Part shown: one piece after another, positions 23,893-31,787 of the stretch | How positions within the stretch are numbered: the stretch's first letter is position 1 | Layout: the number at the start of each line of letters is the position of its first letter | Assembly (NCBI GenBank): GCA_002435325.1 | Contig: DJMJ01000018.1 | Location: 1-35,993, forward strand | Length of the DNA stretch: 35,993 bases | From: Nitrospira sp. UBA6493 | GTDB taxonomy: Bacteria; Nitrospirota; Nitrospiria; Nitrospirales; Nitrospiraceae | Direction of reading: 5' to 3' | Made by a program: the position numbers and the translations under genes | The notes under the pieces: model-generated | Databases searched by the model: none | Told to the model about the DNA's origin: nothing | The model's input: the letters and a program-made list of their open reading frames with translations, nothing else

Positions 23893-25233
23893 CTAACTCG
23901 CCAGGAACCTTTCGAGGAACGTCGTGGAGACGTGGCCTTTTTGGAAGTCGGGGTCGTCGAGGATGCGGCGGTGGAGCGGGATGGTGGTCTTGATGCCTTC
24001 GATGACGAATTCGTCGAGGGCGCGGCGCATGCGGGCCATGCATTCCTGCCGGTCGCGGCCGTGGGTAATCAGCTTGGCGATCATCGAATCGTAGTGCGGT
24101 GACACGACGGCGCCTGATTCCATGACGGAGTCGACACGTACGCCGAAGCCGCCTGGCGGGCTGTATTTTGTAATCAGCCCCGGCGACGGGGTGAACTTCT
24201 CCGGATCTTCGGCATTGATCCGGCACTCCATGCTGTGGCCGTTCATGACGACGTCTTGCTGCCGGAGAGTCAACGGCAGGCCGGCGGCCAAACGGATCTG
24301 TTCCTTGATCAAATCGACGCCGGTTACCATTTCGGTAATCGGATGTTCGACCTGAATGCGGGTATTCACTTCCATGAAGAAGAAATTGCGATCCTTATCG
24401 AGGAGGAACTCCACGGTGCCCACGTTCCGGTAATGGGCGGCCTTGACGGCTTCGACCGCGACACGCCCGATTTCTTTTCGCAGCTTGTCATCGACCGCCG
24501 GCGACGGGGTTTCCTCTAAAAGCTTTTGATGCCGCCGCTGGATGGAACAATCCCGCTCGCCCAGATGGATGACGTGTCCGCGATGGTCCGCCATGACTTG
24601 CACTTCGATATGGCGGGGTTCGAGGAAATATCGCTCGAGATAGACGCTTTCGTTCCCGAAAGTGGATTTGGCCTCGGCCTGGGCTGCCTGAAACGCGCGG
24701 GCCAAGTCTTCGGCCTTGTTGACGACGCGCATGCCGCGCCCGCCCCCGCCGGCTGTGGCCTTGATGATAACGGGAAATCCGATTTTCTGCGCGGCCTGCA
24801 ATGCCTCTTCTTCGCTCTTCAATTGTCCTGGGCTGCCGGGTGTGACCGGAAGGCCTCGCTTCATCACAATTTCGCGCGCTTTGGCTTTGTCGCCCAGCAT
24901 GGCAATGTGTTCGGACGCGGGGCCAATAAATTTGATGCCGATGGATTCGCACACTTCGGCAAAGTGGGCATTCTCGGACAGGAATCCGTAGCCGGGATGG
25001 ATGGCATCGGCGCCGGTGATTTCAGCAGCGCTCAATACGTTCGGAATATTACGATAGCTGAGGGCGGCTTCCGCCGGCCCCACGCAGACTTTTTCATCGG
25101 CCGCGCGAACGTGCAAACTCGCGGCATCCGCCTCCGAATGGATGGCGACGGTCTTGATGCCGAGTTCCTTGCAGGCGCGAATCACCCGCAAGGCAATTTC
25201 TCCACGATTCGCTATTAAAACTTTCTTGAACAC
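23893..25233 (-). CDS. accC: Acetyl-CoA carboxylase, biotin carboxylase subunit
   Basis: AccC carboxylates the biotin on AccB with bicarbonate and ATP, starting malonyl-CoA and fatty acid synthesis. The 446-residue protein is full length. It has an N-terminal preATP-grasp domain (ANRGEIALRVIRAC), the ATP-grasp glycine loop GGGGRGMR at 162-169, the catalytic and metal-binding block FMEVNTRIQVEHP, and the C-terminal HYDSMIAK region. The GTG start at 25233 has GGGAG 9 bp upstream. It lies 33 bp after accB, the usual accB-accC pair. The carboxyltransferase genes accA and accD are not in the window. Confidence 0.97.
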   Translation of the reverse strand: MFKKVLIANRGEIALRVIRACKELGIKTVAIHSEADAASLHVRAADEKVCVGPAEAALSYRNIPNVLSAAEITGADAIHPGYGFLSENAHFAEVCESIGIKFIGPASEHIAMLGDKAKAREIVMKRGLPVTPGSPGQLKSEEEALQAAQKIGFPVIIKATAGGGGRGMRVVNKAEDLARAFQAAQAEAKSTFGNESVYLERYFLEPRHIEVQVMADHRGHVIHLGERDCSIQRRHQKLLEETPSPAVDDKLRKEIGRVAVEAVKAAHYRNVGTVEFLLDKDRNFFFMEVNTRIQVEHPITEMVTGVDLIKEQIRLAAGLPLTLRQQDVVMNGHSMECRINAEDPEKFTPSPGLITKYSPPGGFGVRVDSVMESGAVVSPHYDSMIAKLITHGRDRQECMARMRRALDEFVIEGIKTTIPLHRRILDDPDFQKGHVSTTFLERFLAS

Positions 25234-25266
25234 GCAATGGCTCCCATGTGGCTTGACTGAGACGGA

Positions 25267-25836
25267 CTATGGGGTGGCTTTGGGATCGATGAGAAAGAGC
25301 GCCTGGCCGTATTCGACCGACTTGGTGCTTTCTCCTAGAATTTTGACGATGCGCCCGTCCGTTTCGGACTCGATCTCGTTCATGAGCTTCATCGCTTCGA
25401 CAATGCAGAGGACCTGGCCCTTCTTCACATAGTCGCCCTCCTCGACATAGGGATCGGCATCGGGAGACGGCGAGCGGTAGAAGGTGCCGACGATCGGCGA
25501 GGTGATCGTCATCATCCCGGCAGTGTCCTCGGCGGATGGTCCGGAGGACGAGGATGACGGGGAGGACTGCTGCGCGGTCGCCGGAGCCGATTCCTGCACA
25601 GAGGTCGTGACGGTTTTGACGCCGACTTCGTGCCGGACCCGGATACGGACGCCCTGCCGCTCGAGTTCCAACTCGGTCAGGTTATTCCGGCGGAGCAGAT
25701 CGATGAGGTCCTGAATCTGCTTGGTCTGGTTCCCCGTCAGTAAGGCGTCGGAGCCCGCCTGTTCGCCGGTAAAGGTCTGCGGAAGAATAATCGGACGGCC
25801 CTGTTTTTTAGCACGTGTTGGCCGCCGCGTGCTCAC
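25267..25836 (-). CDS. accB: Biotin carboxyl carrier protein of acetyl-CoA carboxylase
   Basis: AccB carries the biotin between carboxylase and transcarboxylase. The C-terminal biotinyl domain has the signature EAMKLM with the modified Lys150 in 189 residues. Before it is a Ser/Ala/Pro-rich linker (about 80-108) and a conserved N-terminal helix-strand unit (IQDLIDLLRRNNLTELELE). About 35 basic residues precede this unit compared with E. coli AccB, following the GTG start at 25836. That start forms a GTGA overlap with the efp stop, which supports it. The extension has no recognised function. Confidence 0.93.
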   Translation of the reverse strand: MSTRRPTRAKKQGRPIILPQTFTGEQAGSDALLTGNQTKQIQDLIDLLRRNNLTELELERQGVRIRVRHEVGVKTVTTSVQESAPATAQQSSPSSSSSGPSAEDTAGMMTITSPIVGTFYRSPSPDADPYVEEGDYVKKGQVLCIVEAMKLMNEIESETDGRIVKILGESTKSVEYGQALFLIDPKATP

Positions 25837-26393
25837 CGGACACGCTCCACGTAGGATCGGGTGCGGGTATCGATTTTAATCACGGTGCCTACCTCCAGAT
25901 AGAGGGGAACTTTGATGGTGGCTCCTGTTTCGACCACGACGGGCTTGGTGCCGCCGGATGCCGTATCGCCGCGCACGCCCGGTTCGCCGTCGACGACTTT
26001 AAGTTCGATGAAATTCGGCAATTCCACATCGATCGGCCGGTGTTCATACACCAGGATTTTCACGATCATGTTTTCTTTGATCAGATCGGCATTCTCGCCC
26101 AGCTGATCCTTGGGAAAGGTCAGCTGGTCGTAGGCCTCGGTATCCATGAAGGTGTAGTCGTCGCCGGTTGCATAGAGAAACTGCATTTCCCGTTCTTCAA
26201 GATCCGGCTCTTCAAACCGTTCACCGGAGCGAAACGTGCGTTCCACCAGGTTCCTGGACAGATAACTTTTGAGTTTGGTGCGCACGAAGGCGCCGCCCTT
26301 GCCAGGCTTCACATGCTGAAAATCAACGATGTAATACGGTTCGCCTTCAACCATCAGACGAACGCCACTGCGAAAATCAACAGTCGAAATCAC
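25833..26393 (-). CDS. efp: Elongation factor P
   Basis: EF-P binds ribosomes stalled at consecutive prolines and stimulates peptide bond formation. The 186-residue protein has the three barrel domains. The tip loop HVKPGKGGAF carries Lys32, the position that is lysylated or otherwise modified in many bacteria, and the C-terminal signature GATIKVPLYLEVGTVIKIDT is present. No modification enzyme (EpmA/EpmB or EarP) is in the window. It is 43 bp after aroQ and overlaps accB by 4 bp; linkage of aroQ, efp, accB and accC is common in bacteria. Confidence 0.97.
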   Translation of the reverse strand: MISTVDFRSGVRLMVEGEPYYIVDFQHVKPGKGGAFVRTKLKSYLSRNLVERTFRSGERFEEPDLEEREMQFLYATGDDYTFMDTEAYDQLTFPKDQLGENADLIKENMIVKILVYEHRPIDVELPNFIELKVVDGEPGVRGDTASGGTKPVVVETGATIKVPLYLEVGTVIKIDTRTRSYVERVR

Positions 26394-26436
26394 TCCAGAC
26401 CCCCTTCATCCCGGCACGGTGAATCAAGATACTCGT

Positions 26437-26937
26437 TTATGAGGCACGACGCCGAGGGCGGCGCGCCTGTTTCAATCCTGCTGTTCCCGCTCTGGTCCCC
26501 TGTGCGGCGATATGCTCGGACAGGCCGCGCAACGCCAAGGTATACCCTGTGGGACCGAATCCTGCAATCTGTGCCAGTGCCACACCGGCAATATAAGACC
26601 GGTGACGAAACTCTTCCCGCTGATGGATATTTGAGAGATGGACTTCCACCGTCGGCAGGTTCACTGCGGCAATCGCATCCCGAATGGCAATACTCGTATG
26701 CGTGTAGGCGGCCGGATTTATAATGATCCCCTGATAGCCGGTGCGCGCATCCTGGATCCAGGTGACCAGTTCCCCTTCGACATTGGACTGGCGAATGTCT
26801 ACGGCAATACCCAGCTCTTCGGCTAATTCCGAAATAGCGGCGTCGATGGCATCGAGCGTGGTCGAGCCATAGATCGATTGTTCTCGGGTCCCTAGCAAGT
26901 TGAGATTAGGACCATGCAAGACAAGGACGCGAACCAT
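26437..26937 (-). CDS. aroQ: 3-dehydroquinate dehydratase, type II
   Basis: Third enzyme of the shikimate pathway, dehydrating 3-dehydroquinate. The 166-residue product has the type II signatures LHGPNLNLLGTRE (with the flexible active-site loop and the catalytic Tyr of SIYG), INPAAYTHTS, EVHLSNIHQREEFRHRS (catalytic His) and the AGFG turn. The ATG at 26937 gives the standard N-terminus (MVRVLVLHGPN); the frame remains open for 14 more codons to a TTG, which has no ribosome site. The last 20 residues are a basic tail (KQARRPRRR) beyond the fold. A good promoter lies 70-100 bp upstream. Confidence 0.95.
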   Translation of the reverse strand: MVRVLVLHGPNLNLLGTREQSIYGSTTLDAIDAAISELAEELGIAVDIRQSNVEGELVTWIQDARTGYQGIIINPAAYTHTSIAIRDAIAAVNLPTVEVHLSNIHQREEFRHRSYIAGVALAQIAGFGPTGYTLALRGLSEHIAAQGTRAGTAGLKQARRPRRRAS

Positions 26938-27005
26938 GTCAGGTACGAATCGCCTCCGACGTGAACAAGAAGGTTGCAAGCTTGTAGTCAGCGAGCAGCG
27001 AAGGT

Positions 27006-27034
27006 ATTCTAGCAGCCCTGCAAAGGAGGGTCAA
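27006..27034 (-). promoter_or_regulatory. Sigma70 promoter of aroQ-efp-accB-accC
   Basis: On the minus strand, TTGACC (27034-27029) and TAGAAT (27011-27006) are separated by exactly 17 bp; each matches five of six consensus bases. Transcription would start near 26999, giving a leader of about 62 bases before the aroQ ATG. The -35 lies inside a small dyad (CAAAGG/CCTTTG, 27021-27041) immediately after the stop of the upstream TPR gene. Confidence 0.6.
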
Positions 27035-27042
27035 ACCTTTGA

Positions 27043-27864
27043 TCAATCGTGAGAAGTTGGCACTGCGGTTTCGGCGGACGGACGGTCGCGGCGGCGGATC
27101 TGAATGAAGCGCAGCCATTGCTCCAGTTTCTCCACCGTGGCCTGATTGAGAGCCGGAGCCGCTGTCACGGTTGGCGTGAGGTCAGGCTCAGATACCGGAT
27201 CGGCATGAGCGCTCTCTTGGGGTTGGCTGTTCTCGGTGGATTCGCTCCCCATCACAACAGCGGACTCGCTTTCAATGGCGCCTGACGCGACCAAGGAGGG
27301 CTCTTCAATTTTGGCGTCCTGCTCGACAGGCTCAATGAGTGGCGCAGCCTCCGGCGCCTCCTGAGTCGGCAGGACCTTCTGAGAATCAGCCATGGCAGGT
27401 ATTGCGACCGGCTTGCTCGACTTTGTTGTAGGAATCGGTGGTGGCTGAACCCCTAACGACGCACGAATCGACAGCGATTCCTGATCGGACGGATTGGCTG
27501 CGAGGATGACTGTGCAGGAACGCAGCGCGGCTTCTGAGGCCCCTTCAGCGGCGTAGATTTTTGCGAGCGTTCGATGGGCGCGAAGATTCTCCGGGCTGAT
27601 CTTAATGGCCTCTTCCAGAATGGCCTTGGCTTTCGTGGGTTGCCCCATCTGGTCGTAGGCCCGTCCGAGAGCCACCATCGCCGTAATGAAGCCGGGATAA
27701 TGCTGGAGTCCGTCTTCAAGGACGCCTGCGGCTTCCGCCCACATGCCGGCTTTGCCGTATTCTTCGGCGAGAGGAATAAAGGCTTTTGAGCCGGGATCTT
27801 TCGCCAAGGCCAAGGCATGGCGATCGATTTCCGCGGCATTACCGGCCTGTGATCCTGAAGCCAT
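27043..27864 (-). CDS. Tetratricopeptide repeat protein
   Basis: A 273-residue protein with about three to four TPR units in residues 10-135 (for example AFIPLAEEYGKAGMWAEAAGVLEDGLQHYP, positions about 29-58, and LRAHRTLAKIYAAEGASEAAL, about 103-123), followed by a long Pro/Ser/Glu-rich acidic stretch (about 140-240) and a short C-terminal helix (VEKLEQWLRFIQIRRRDR). There is no signal peptide or membrane segment. TPRs mediate protein binding; the tail helix may be the docking end. It lies 10 bp after coaBC and is probably cotranscribed. The partner is unknown. Confidence 0.8.
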   Translation of the reverse strand: MASGSQAGNAAEIDRHALALAKDPGSKAFIPLAEEYGKAGMWAEAAGVLEDGLQHYPGFITAMVALGRAYDQMGQPTKAKAILEEAIKISPENLRAHRTLAKIYAAEGASEAALRSCTVILAANPSDQESLSIRASLGVQPPPIPTTKSSKPVAIPAMADSQKVLPTQEAPEAAPLIEPVEQDAKIEEPSLVASGAIESESAVVMGSESTENSQPQESAHADPVSEPDLTPTVTAAPALNQATVEKLEQWLRFIQIRRRDRPSAETAVPTSHD

Positions 27865-27874
27865 CGTCGTCCCC

Positions 27875-29125
27875 TTAGGATATGACTGTGGGCGTGTGGG
27901 TCCCCTGCATACTCTTGGGAAAGTCTACTATAACGGAGAGAATATCGTGAGCCATTTGTGATTTTGATCTGAGGCTTAATGGCCATTGCTGGCCGGTGCG
28001 GGAGAGGATGACGGCGGCATTCCGGTCGCTGCCAAACCCGGCCCCTTCCTGGGTTACATCATTCGCCACGATCAAATCCAACCCTTTGGCGGCTAATTTT
28101 GTCTGGGCATGGGCCAGGAGATGCTGTGTTTCCGCCGCAAATCCCACCAGGATTTGCGAGGTTCGTTTGGCCGAGAGCATGGCCAGAATGTCGGAAGTTT
28201 GTTCTAGCTCGAGCGTCGGGACGGCCTGCCCGCCTTTTTTCAACTTGTGCGATGCGACTTCTTTCGGTCGAAAATCGGCGACGGCGGCGGCCATGATCAC
28301 GACGGTAGACCATTCAAAATAAGCCGCCATCGCCGCGGCCATTTCTTGCGCGGTGGTGACCGGAATCACCCGAATCCCTGCGGGCGGAGTCAATGCGGTG
28401 GGCCCTGTGACGAGCGTTACCTCGGCGCCACGGCTTCTCGCCGCTTCTGCCAGCGCATACCCCATTTTCCCCGATGAACGATTGGAGATATACCGCACCG
28501 GATCGATGGCTTCCTGTGTCGGGCCGGCAGAGATCAGCACCCGCTGTCCCGTGAAGTCGAGTTGCGGAAACAGGGTCTGCTCAACGGCCTCAAGAATGCG
28601 GGATTCGCCGGCCAGCCGGCCTTGGGCCACCTGCCCTGAAGCCAACGGCCCTTCTTCCGGATCCAGCACGAACACCCCTCGGGATCGAAGCGTGCGGACA
28701 TGGTCCTGCACGGTGGGATGTGTCCACATATCGCCGTCCATCGCCGGCGCGACGATCAACGGACAGCGTGACGTGAGCAGCATGGTCGAGAGCACATCGT
28801 CGGCCAGGCCCACCGCCGCCTTTGCGAGAAAGTTCGCTGTCGCCGGGGCCACGATGATGACGTCGGCCTGTTCCGGAATGGACAGATGCTTCATCTCCTG
28901 ATGAGCTTCAAAGAGATCGGTGGTGACCGATTGACCCGAGAGGACTTCGAACGTCATCGGCGTCACGAACTTGGTCGAGGCCTTGGTCATGACGACCGAG
29001 ACCGATGCCCCGGCCTTTGTGAGCGCGCGGAGGAGGCTCACGGCCTTATAGGCGGCAATGCTCCCGGTGACGCCGAGCGCCACCCGCTTACCGGTCAATG
29101 GGTGCGGTTGAATGTCGGCGTCCAA
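27875..29125 (-). CDS. coaBC: Bifunctional CoaBC (phosphopantothenoylcysteine decarboxylase / phosphopantothenate-cysteine ligase)
   Basis: Catalyses two steps of coenzyme A synthesis: CTP-dependent joining of cysteine to 4'-phosphopantothenate, then FMN-dependent decarboxylation. The N-terminal CoaC part (about 10-185) has VTGSIAAYKA, the catalytic His80 (KHLSI), APATANFLAK and APAMDGDMW (Asp where E. coli has Asn in PAMN). The CoaB part starts near 191 with ISAGPTQEAIDPVRYISNRSSGKMG and contains the SHKLKK nucleotide-binding lysines. The 416-residue length is normal. It starts 9 bp after rpoZ. Confidence 0.96.
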   Translation of the reverse strand: MDADIQPHPLTGKRVALGVTGSIAAYKAVSLLRALTKAGASVSVVMTKASTKFVTPMTFEVLSGQSVTTDLFEAHQEMKHLSIPEQADVIIVAPATANFLAKAAVGLADDVLSTMLLTSRCPLIVAPAMDGDMWTHPTVQDHVRTLRSRGVFVLDPEEGPLASGQVAQGRLAGESRILEAVEQTLFPQLDFTGQRVLISAGPTQEAIDPVRYISNRSSGKMGYALAEAARSRGAEVTLVTGPTALTPPAGIRVIPVTTAQEMAAAMAAYFEWSTVVIMAAAVADFRPKEVASHKLKKGGQAVPTLELEQTSDILAMLSAKRTSQILVGFAAETQHLLAHAQTKLAAKGLDLIVANDVTQEGAGFGSDRNAAVILSRTGQQWPLSLRSKSQMAHDILSVIVDFPKSMQGTHTPTVIS

Positions 29126-29134
29126 GGAGTGCTC

Positions 29135-29494
29135 CTACTCTTCAGCTTCCTTCGCGACCGGCGCCACCGTATCATCGACGTAGACACTCAACTCTTTCTT
29201 GATTTCGCGGGCGTCTTCGCCGGTCATCATGGCCAACCGTTCGCTTTCCCCTTCTTTGCCGCGCTTGGCTTCCTTCATGGCATCGCGGGCATCTTTCCCT
29301 GTCAGATATTTCACTTGGCCACGCAACACTTCATCCAGCGCCGAAGTGGCTTCTTTCGCAAACCGCAGCGGCCCTGACGGTTTGGCGCCCTGAATCAGGT
29401 GTTTGGCTCGCTGAGCGGCGATGATGACCAGCCGGTGGCGTGAATCGAACTGGCCGATCTTATACTGCGGCAGCAAATTAAGCATGTCAATCAT
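29135..29494 (-). CDS. rpoZ: RNA polymerase omega subunit
   Basis: Omega helps fold and assemble beta' in RNA polymerase and contributes to one ppGpp site. The 119-residue protein has the N-terminal core with DSRHRLVIIAAQRAKHL (about 18-34), the counterpart of the family's 'RFxLVxxAxxRARQL' block. It is followed by a charged, Lys/Glu-rich extension of some 60 residues that may be poorly structured. The gene overlaps gmk by 8 bp; gmk-rpoZ-coaBC order is widespread in bacteria and strengthens the assignment of this divergent sequence. Confidence 0.88.
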   Translation of the reverse strand: MIDMLNLLPQYKIGQFDSRHRLVIIAAQRAKHLIQGAKPSGPLRFAKEATSALDEVLRGQVKYLTGKDARDAMKEAKRGKEGESERLAMMTGEDAREIKKELSVYVDDTVAPVAKEAEE

Positions 29495-30227
29495 GGTGAA
29501 CGGTACTCCCTTTGGTAGTGGAAGACGCGTCGCGCTCTCCCGATTTGGACTCTCTCTCCAGAATGAAATTCTGTTCCAGCCAATTCATATCGAGCCGCTT
29601 GGTTTTCAGGCGCTCGGCCAGGAAAATGCTTTGCAGTTCGCGCAAGGACTGAGCCAGGTCGTCATTCCTGACGATGTAATAGTACTCGCGATAACTCCAG
29701 ACTTCTTCTTTGACCTTTTGCAACCGGCGCATGATTTCCTCAGGCGTATCCGAAGCCCGGCTCTGCAATCTGGTGCGCAATGTCTTCATTGACGGGGGCA
29801 GGATAAAAATATACACGGCATCCTGAAACTTTTTCTTGATCTGGAGGGCGCCCTGGACATCGATTTCCAGCAGTACATCGATGCCCCGCTCCATCTTGTC
29901 CATCAACGACTTTCGCGGCGTGCCGTACCAATTGCCATAGACATGGGCATATTCCATGAACTCGTTTTTCTCGACCATGTCCTGAAAGACTTTTTCTTCG
30001 ATGAAAAAGTACTCCCGCCCGTTCTCTTCTCCTGGGCGTGGCTGGCGAGTGGTATAGGAAACGGAATGCCAAATCCCCGGAACGGTTGCGGCAATTTGCT
30101 TGCAGAGCGTGGTCTTGCCTGTCCCTGAAGGAGCGGAAATGATAAAGAGAATACCCCGGCGCTCCGGAGTATGGTACCCCTCTTCGGGAGTTGCGGTCAT
30201 GCCATTGCTGCTCATCGAAATTGTCAT
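29487..30227 (-). CDS. gmk: Guanylate kinase
   Basis: Phosphorylates GMP to GDP with ATP. The P-loop APSGTGKT is at 32-39, the GMP-binding region has SYTTRQPRPGE and the lid RLxxRxxDTPEEIMRRL-type block is present. At 246 residues it is about 40 longer than E. coli Gmk, with a 24-residue N-terminal and a short charged C-terminal extension (ending KGSTVHHD). The ATG at 30227 overlaps the yicC stop as ATGA, which supports the long N-terminus; downstream Met5 and Met10 are alternatives. Confidence 0.95.
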   Translation of the reverse strand: MTISMSSNGMTATPEEGYHTPERRGILFIISAPSGTGKTTLCKQIAATVPGIWHSVSYTTRQPRPGEENGREYFFIEEKVFQDMVEKNEFMEYAHVYGNWYGTPRKSLMDKMERGIDVLLEIDVQGALQIKKKFQDAVYIFILPPSMKTLRTRLQSRASDTPEEIMRRLQKVKEEVWSYREYYYIVRNDDLAQSLRELQSIFLAERLKTKRLDMNWLEQNFILERESKSGERDASSTTKGSTVHHD

Positions 30228-31102
30228 TCCACGTTCTGGATCTGCTCTCTGATCCGTTCGAGTTCGGCCTTCATCTGGACGACCGAAGAAGTGATGGTGA
30301 GGTCGTTGGCTTTTGAGCCAATCGTATTGATCTCCCGCCCCATTTCCTGGATGAGAAAGTCCAACGTTTTGCCGACGGACTCAGCACTTTGCAGTGTCTG
30401 CTCAAACTGTATCATATGTGCATCCAGTCTGACCAATTCTTCTGTAATGTCACTGCGATCGGCAAAGACTGCCAATTCCTGGTGCAGTTTGGCCTGATCC
30501 GGCGCTTCACCCGATAATAGCTTCTCAACCCGCCCTTTCATCCGATCAAAGGCTTCTTGTGCGACATGGGGGGCTTTGGCCGACACCTGGGCTTTCAAGC
30601 CGCGCAAGATGTCGAGACGGGCCTGAATGTCATTGGCCAGGAGGGCGCCCTCTTTCTTGCGCATTTTAGCCAGGTCTTGGATGGCCTGGGTGGTGAGCTT
30701 GGTGACCAGCCTGGCGAGCTGCGGATCGTCTGCCGGTTGATCGGTCATCGTAATGACATCGCGAAGGCCGGCCAGCAATCCGACATCGATGGATCCTTTG
30801 AGCTTCAGCGTGCGTTGGAGTGTGCGAAGCGCCTGATGGTACTGTTTCGCAAGGACCGCATCAACCTGCAGTGCGCGTGCCCCTCCCCTCCCGCCTTGCA
30901 CGAGCACTGTGAGATCGACTCGCCCTCGCCGGCAATGGCCTTGAATGGCTTTCTTAAACAAATCCTCAAGCTGATTCATCGATTTCGGCAGGCGAATTCC
31001 CGTTTCCAGAAACCGGTGGTTCACCGACCGTATCTCGACCGTGACGTGACTGTCTTCCCAGGTGCCTTGCCGTCTTCCAAATCCTGTCATACTCGTAATC
31101 AT
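30224..31102 (-). CDS. yicC: YicC/YloC family endoribonuclease
   Basis: YicC-type proteins are metal-dependent endoribonucleases active on small RNAs and mRNAs. The 292-residue product begins MITSMTGFGR, matching the family start, with VEIRSVNHRFLE next (about 24-35) and the C-terminal GKTLDFLIQEMGREINTIGSKAND block that is the family's hallmark. The ATG at 31102 was chosen on homology and because it overlaps the nth stop in ATGA; the frame stays open 40 codons upstream inside nth. Adjacency to gmk is conserved in many bacteria. Confidence 0.93.
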   Translation of the reverse strand: MITSMTGFGRRQGTWEDSHVTVEIRSVNHRFLETGIRLPKSMNQLEDLFKKAIQGHCRRGRVDLTVLVQGGRGGARALQVDAVLAKQYHQALRTLQRTLKLKGSIDVGLLAGLRDVITMTDQPADDPQLARLVTKLTTQAIQDLAKMRKKEGALLANDIQARLDILRGLKAQVSAKAPHVAQEAFDRMKGRVEKLLSGEAPDQAKLHQELAVFADRSDITEELVRLDAHMIQFEQTLQSAESVGKTLDFLIQEMGREINTIGSKANDLTITSSVVQMKAELERIREQIQNVE

Positions 31103-31761
31103 CGCGGAGTTTTTCCTTTCCAATGGCACTCGGCATACAGGCAGCATGGCGCGCACTGTGGCTTGCGGGCCAGGCATACATAGCGTCCGTGCAAGAGCAG
31201 GCGCTGGGAGACATCGGTCCACTGTGATTGCGGGAACTGTCGCTGCAGATCCTCTTCAATCGTTTCAGGATCGTCCGATGTGGTGAGGCCTAACCGATTA
31301 GCGACTCGTTTAACATGCGTATCAACGACGACGGCGGGCTTCCCGAACGCCGTTCCCAGGATTACATTGGCCGTCTTGCGCCCCACTCCTGGAATCGTCG
31401 TCAACTCCTCCATACGTTGCGGCACTGTGCCGCCGAAACGTTCCGCCACCGCTCGGCCACAGCCGATCAAATGTTTCGCCTTATTTTTGTAAAACCCGGT
31501 GGACTTAATCAGCATTTCAAGCTCAGGCTGCGGTGCGGTAGCGAAGTCGTGAGGTTCCCGGAATCGCCTGAACAATGCAGGGGTGACTTGATTCACCCGC
31601 TGATCCGTACATTGAGCCGACAGAATGGTCGCCACCAAAAGTTCCCAGGGGGAACGATGGGTCAATTCCATCCGGGCCACGGGGATTTGCTGAATCAATG
31701 TGCGGGCGATTCTGGCAAATCGGTCAGGCGAAGCTTTGGAGCGAGCGGGTCTTGAGTTCAT
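31099..31761 (-). CDS. nth: Endonuclease III (DNA glycosylase/AP lyase)
   Basis: Removes oxidised pyrimidines from DNA and cuts the abasic strand. The helix-hairpin-helix GVGRKTAN contains the catalytic Lys, VDTHVKRV the catalytic Asp, and the C-terminal 4Fe-4S motif C-x6-C-x2-C-x5-C is intact (CLARKPQCAPCCLYAEC). The start is uncertain: ATG at 31761 (220 residues) or TTG at 31776; neither has a ribosome site. The 26-bp gap after hflX suggests the two are cotranscribed. Length is close to the 211 residues of E. coli Nth. Confidence 0.95.
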   Translation of the reverse strand: MNSRPARSKASPDRFARIARTLIQQIPVARMELTHRSPWELLVATILSAQCTDQRVNQVTPALFRRFREPHDFATAPQPELEMLIKSTGFYKNKAKHLIGCGRAVAERFGGTVPQRMEELTTIPGVGRKTANVILGTAFGKPAVVVDTHVKRVANRLGLTTSDDPETIEEDLQRQFPQSQWTDVSQRLLLHGRYVCLARKPQCAPCCLYAECHWKGKTPR

Positions 31762-31787
31762 GGATGATGCGGGCAATTGTGCAGTGG

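Noticed and set aside
24526..25218. 230-codon plus-strand ORF
   Set aside because: Antisense shadow of accC.
25815..26723. 302-codon plus-strand ORF
   Set aside because: Antisense to efp and aroQ, both certain; the sequence has no domain.
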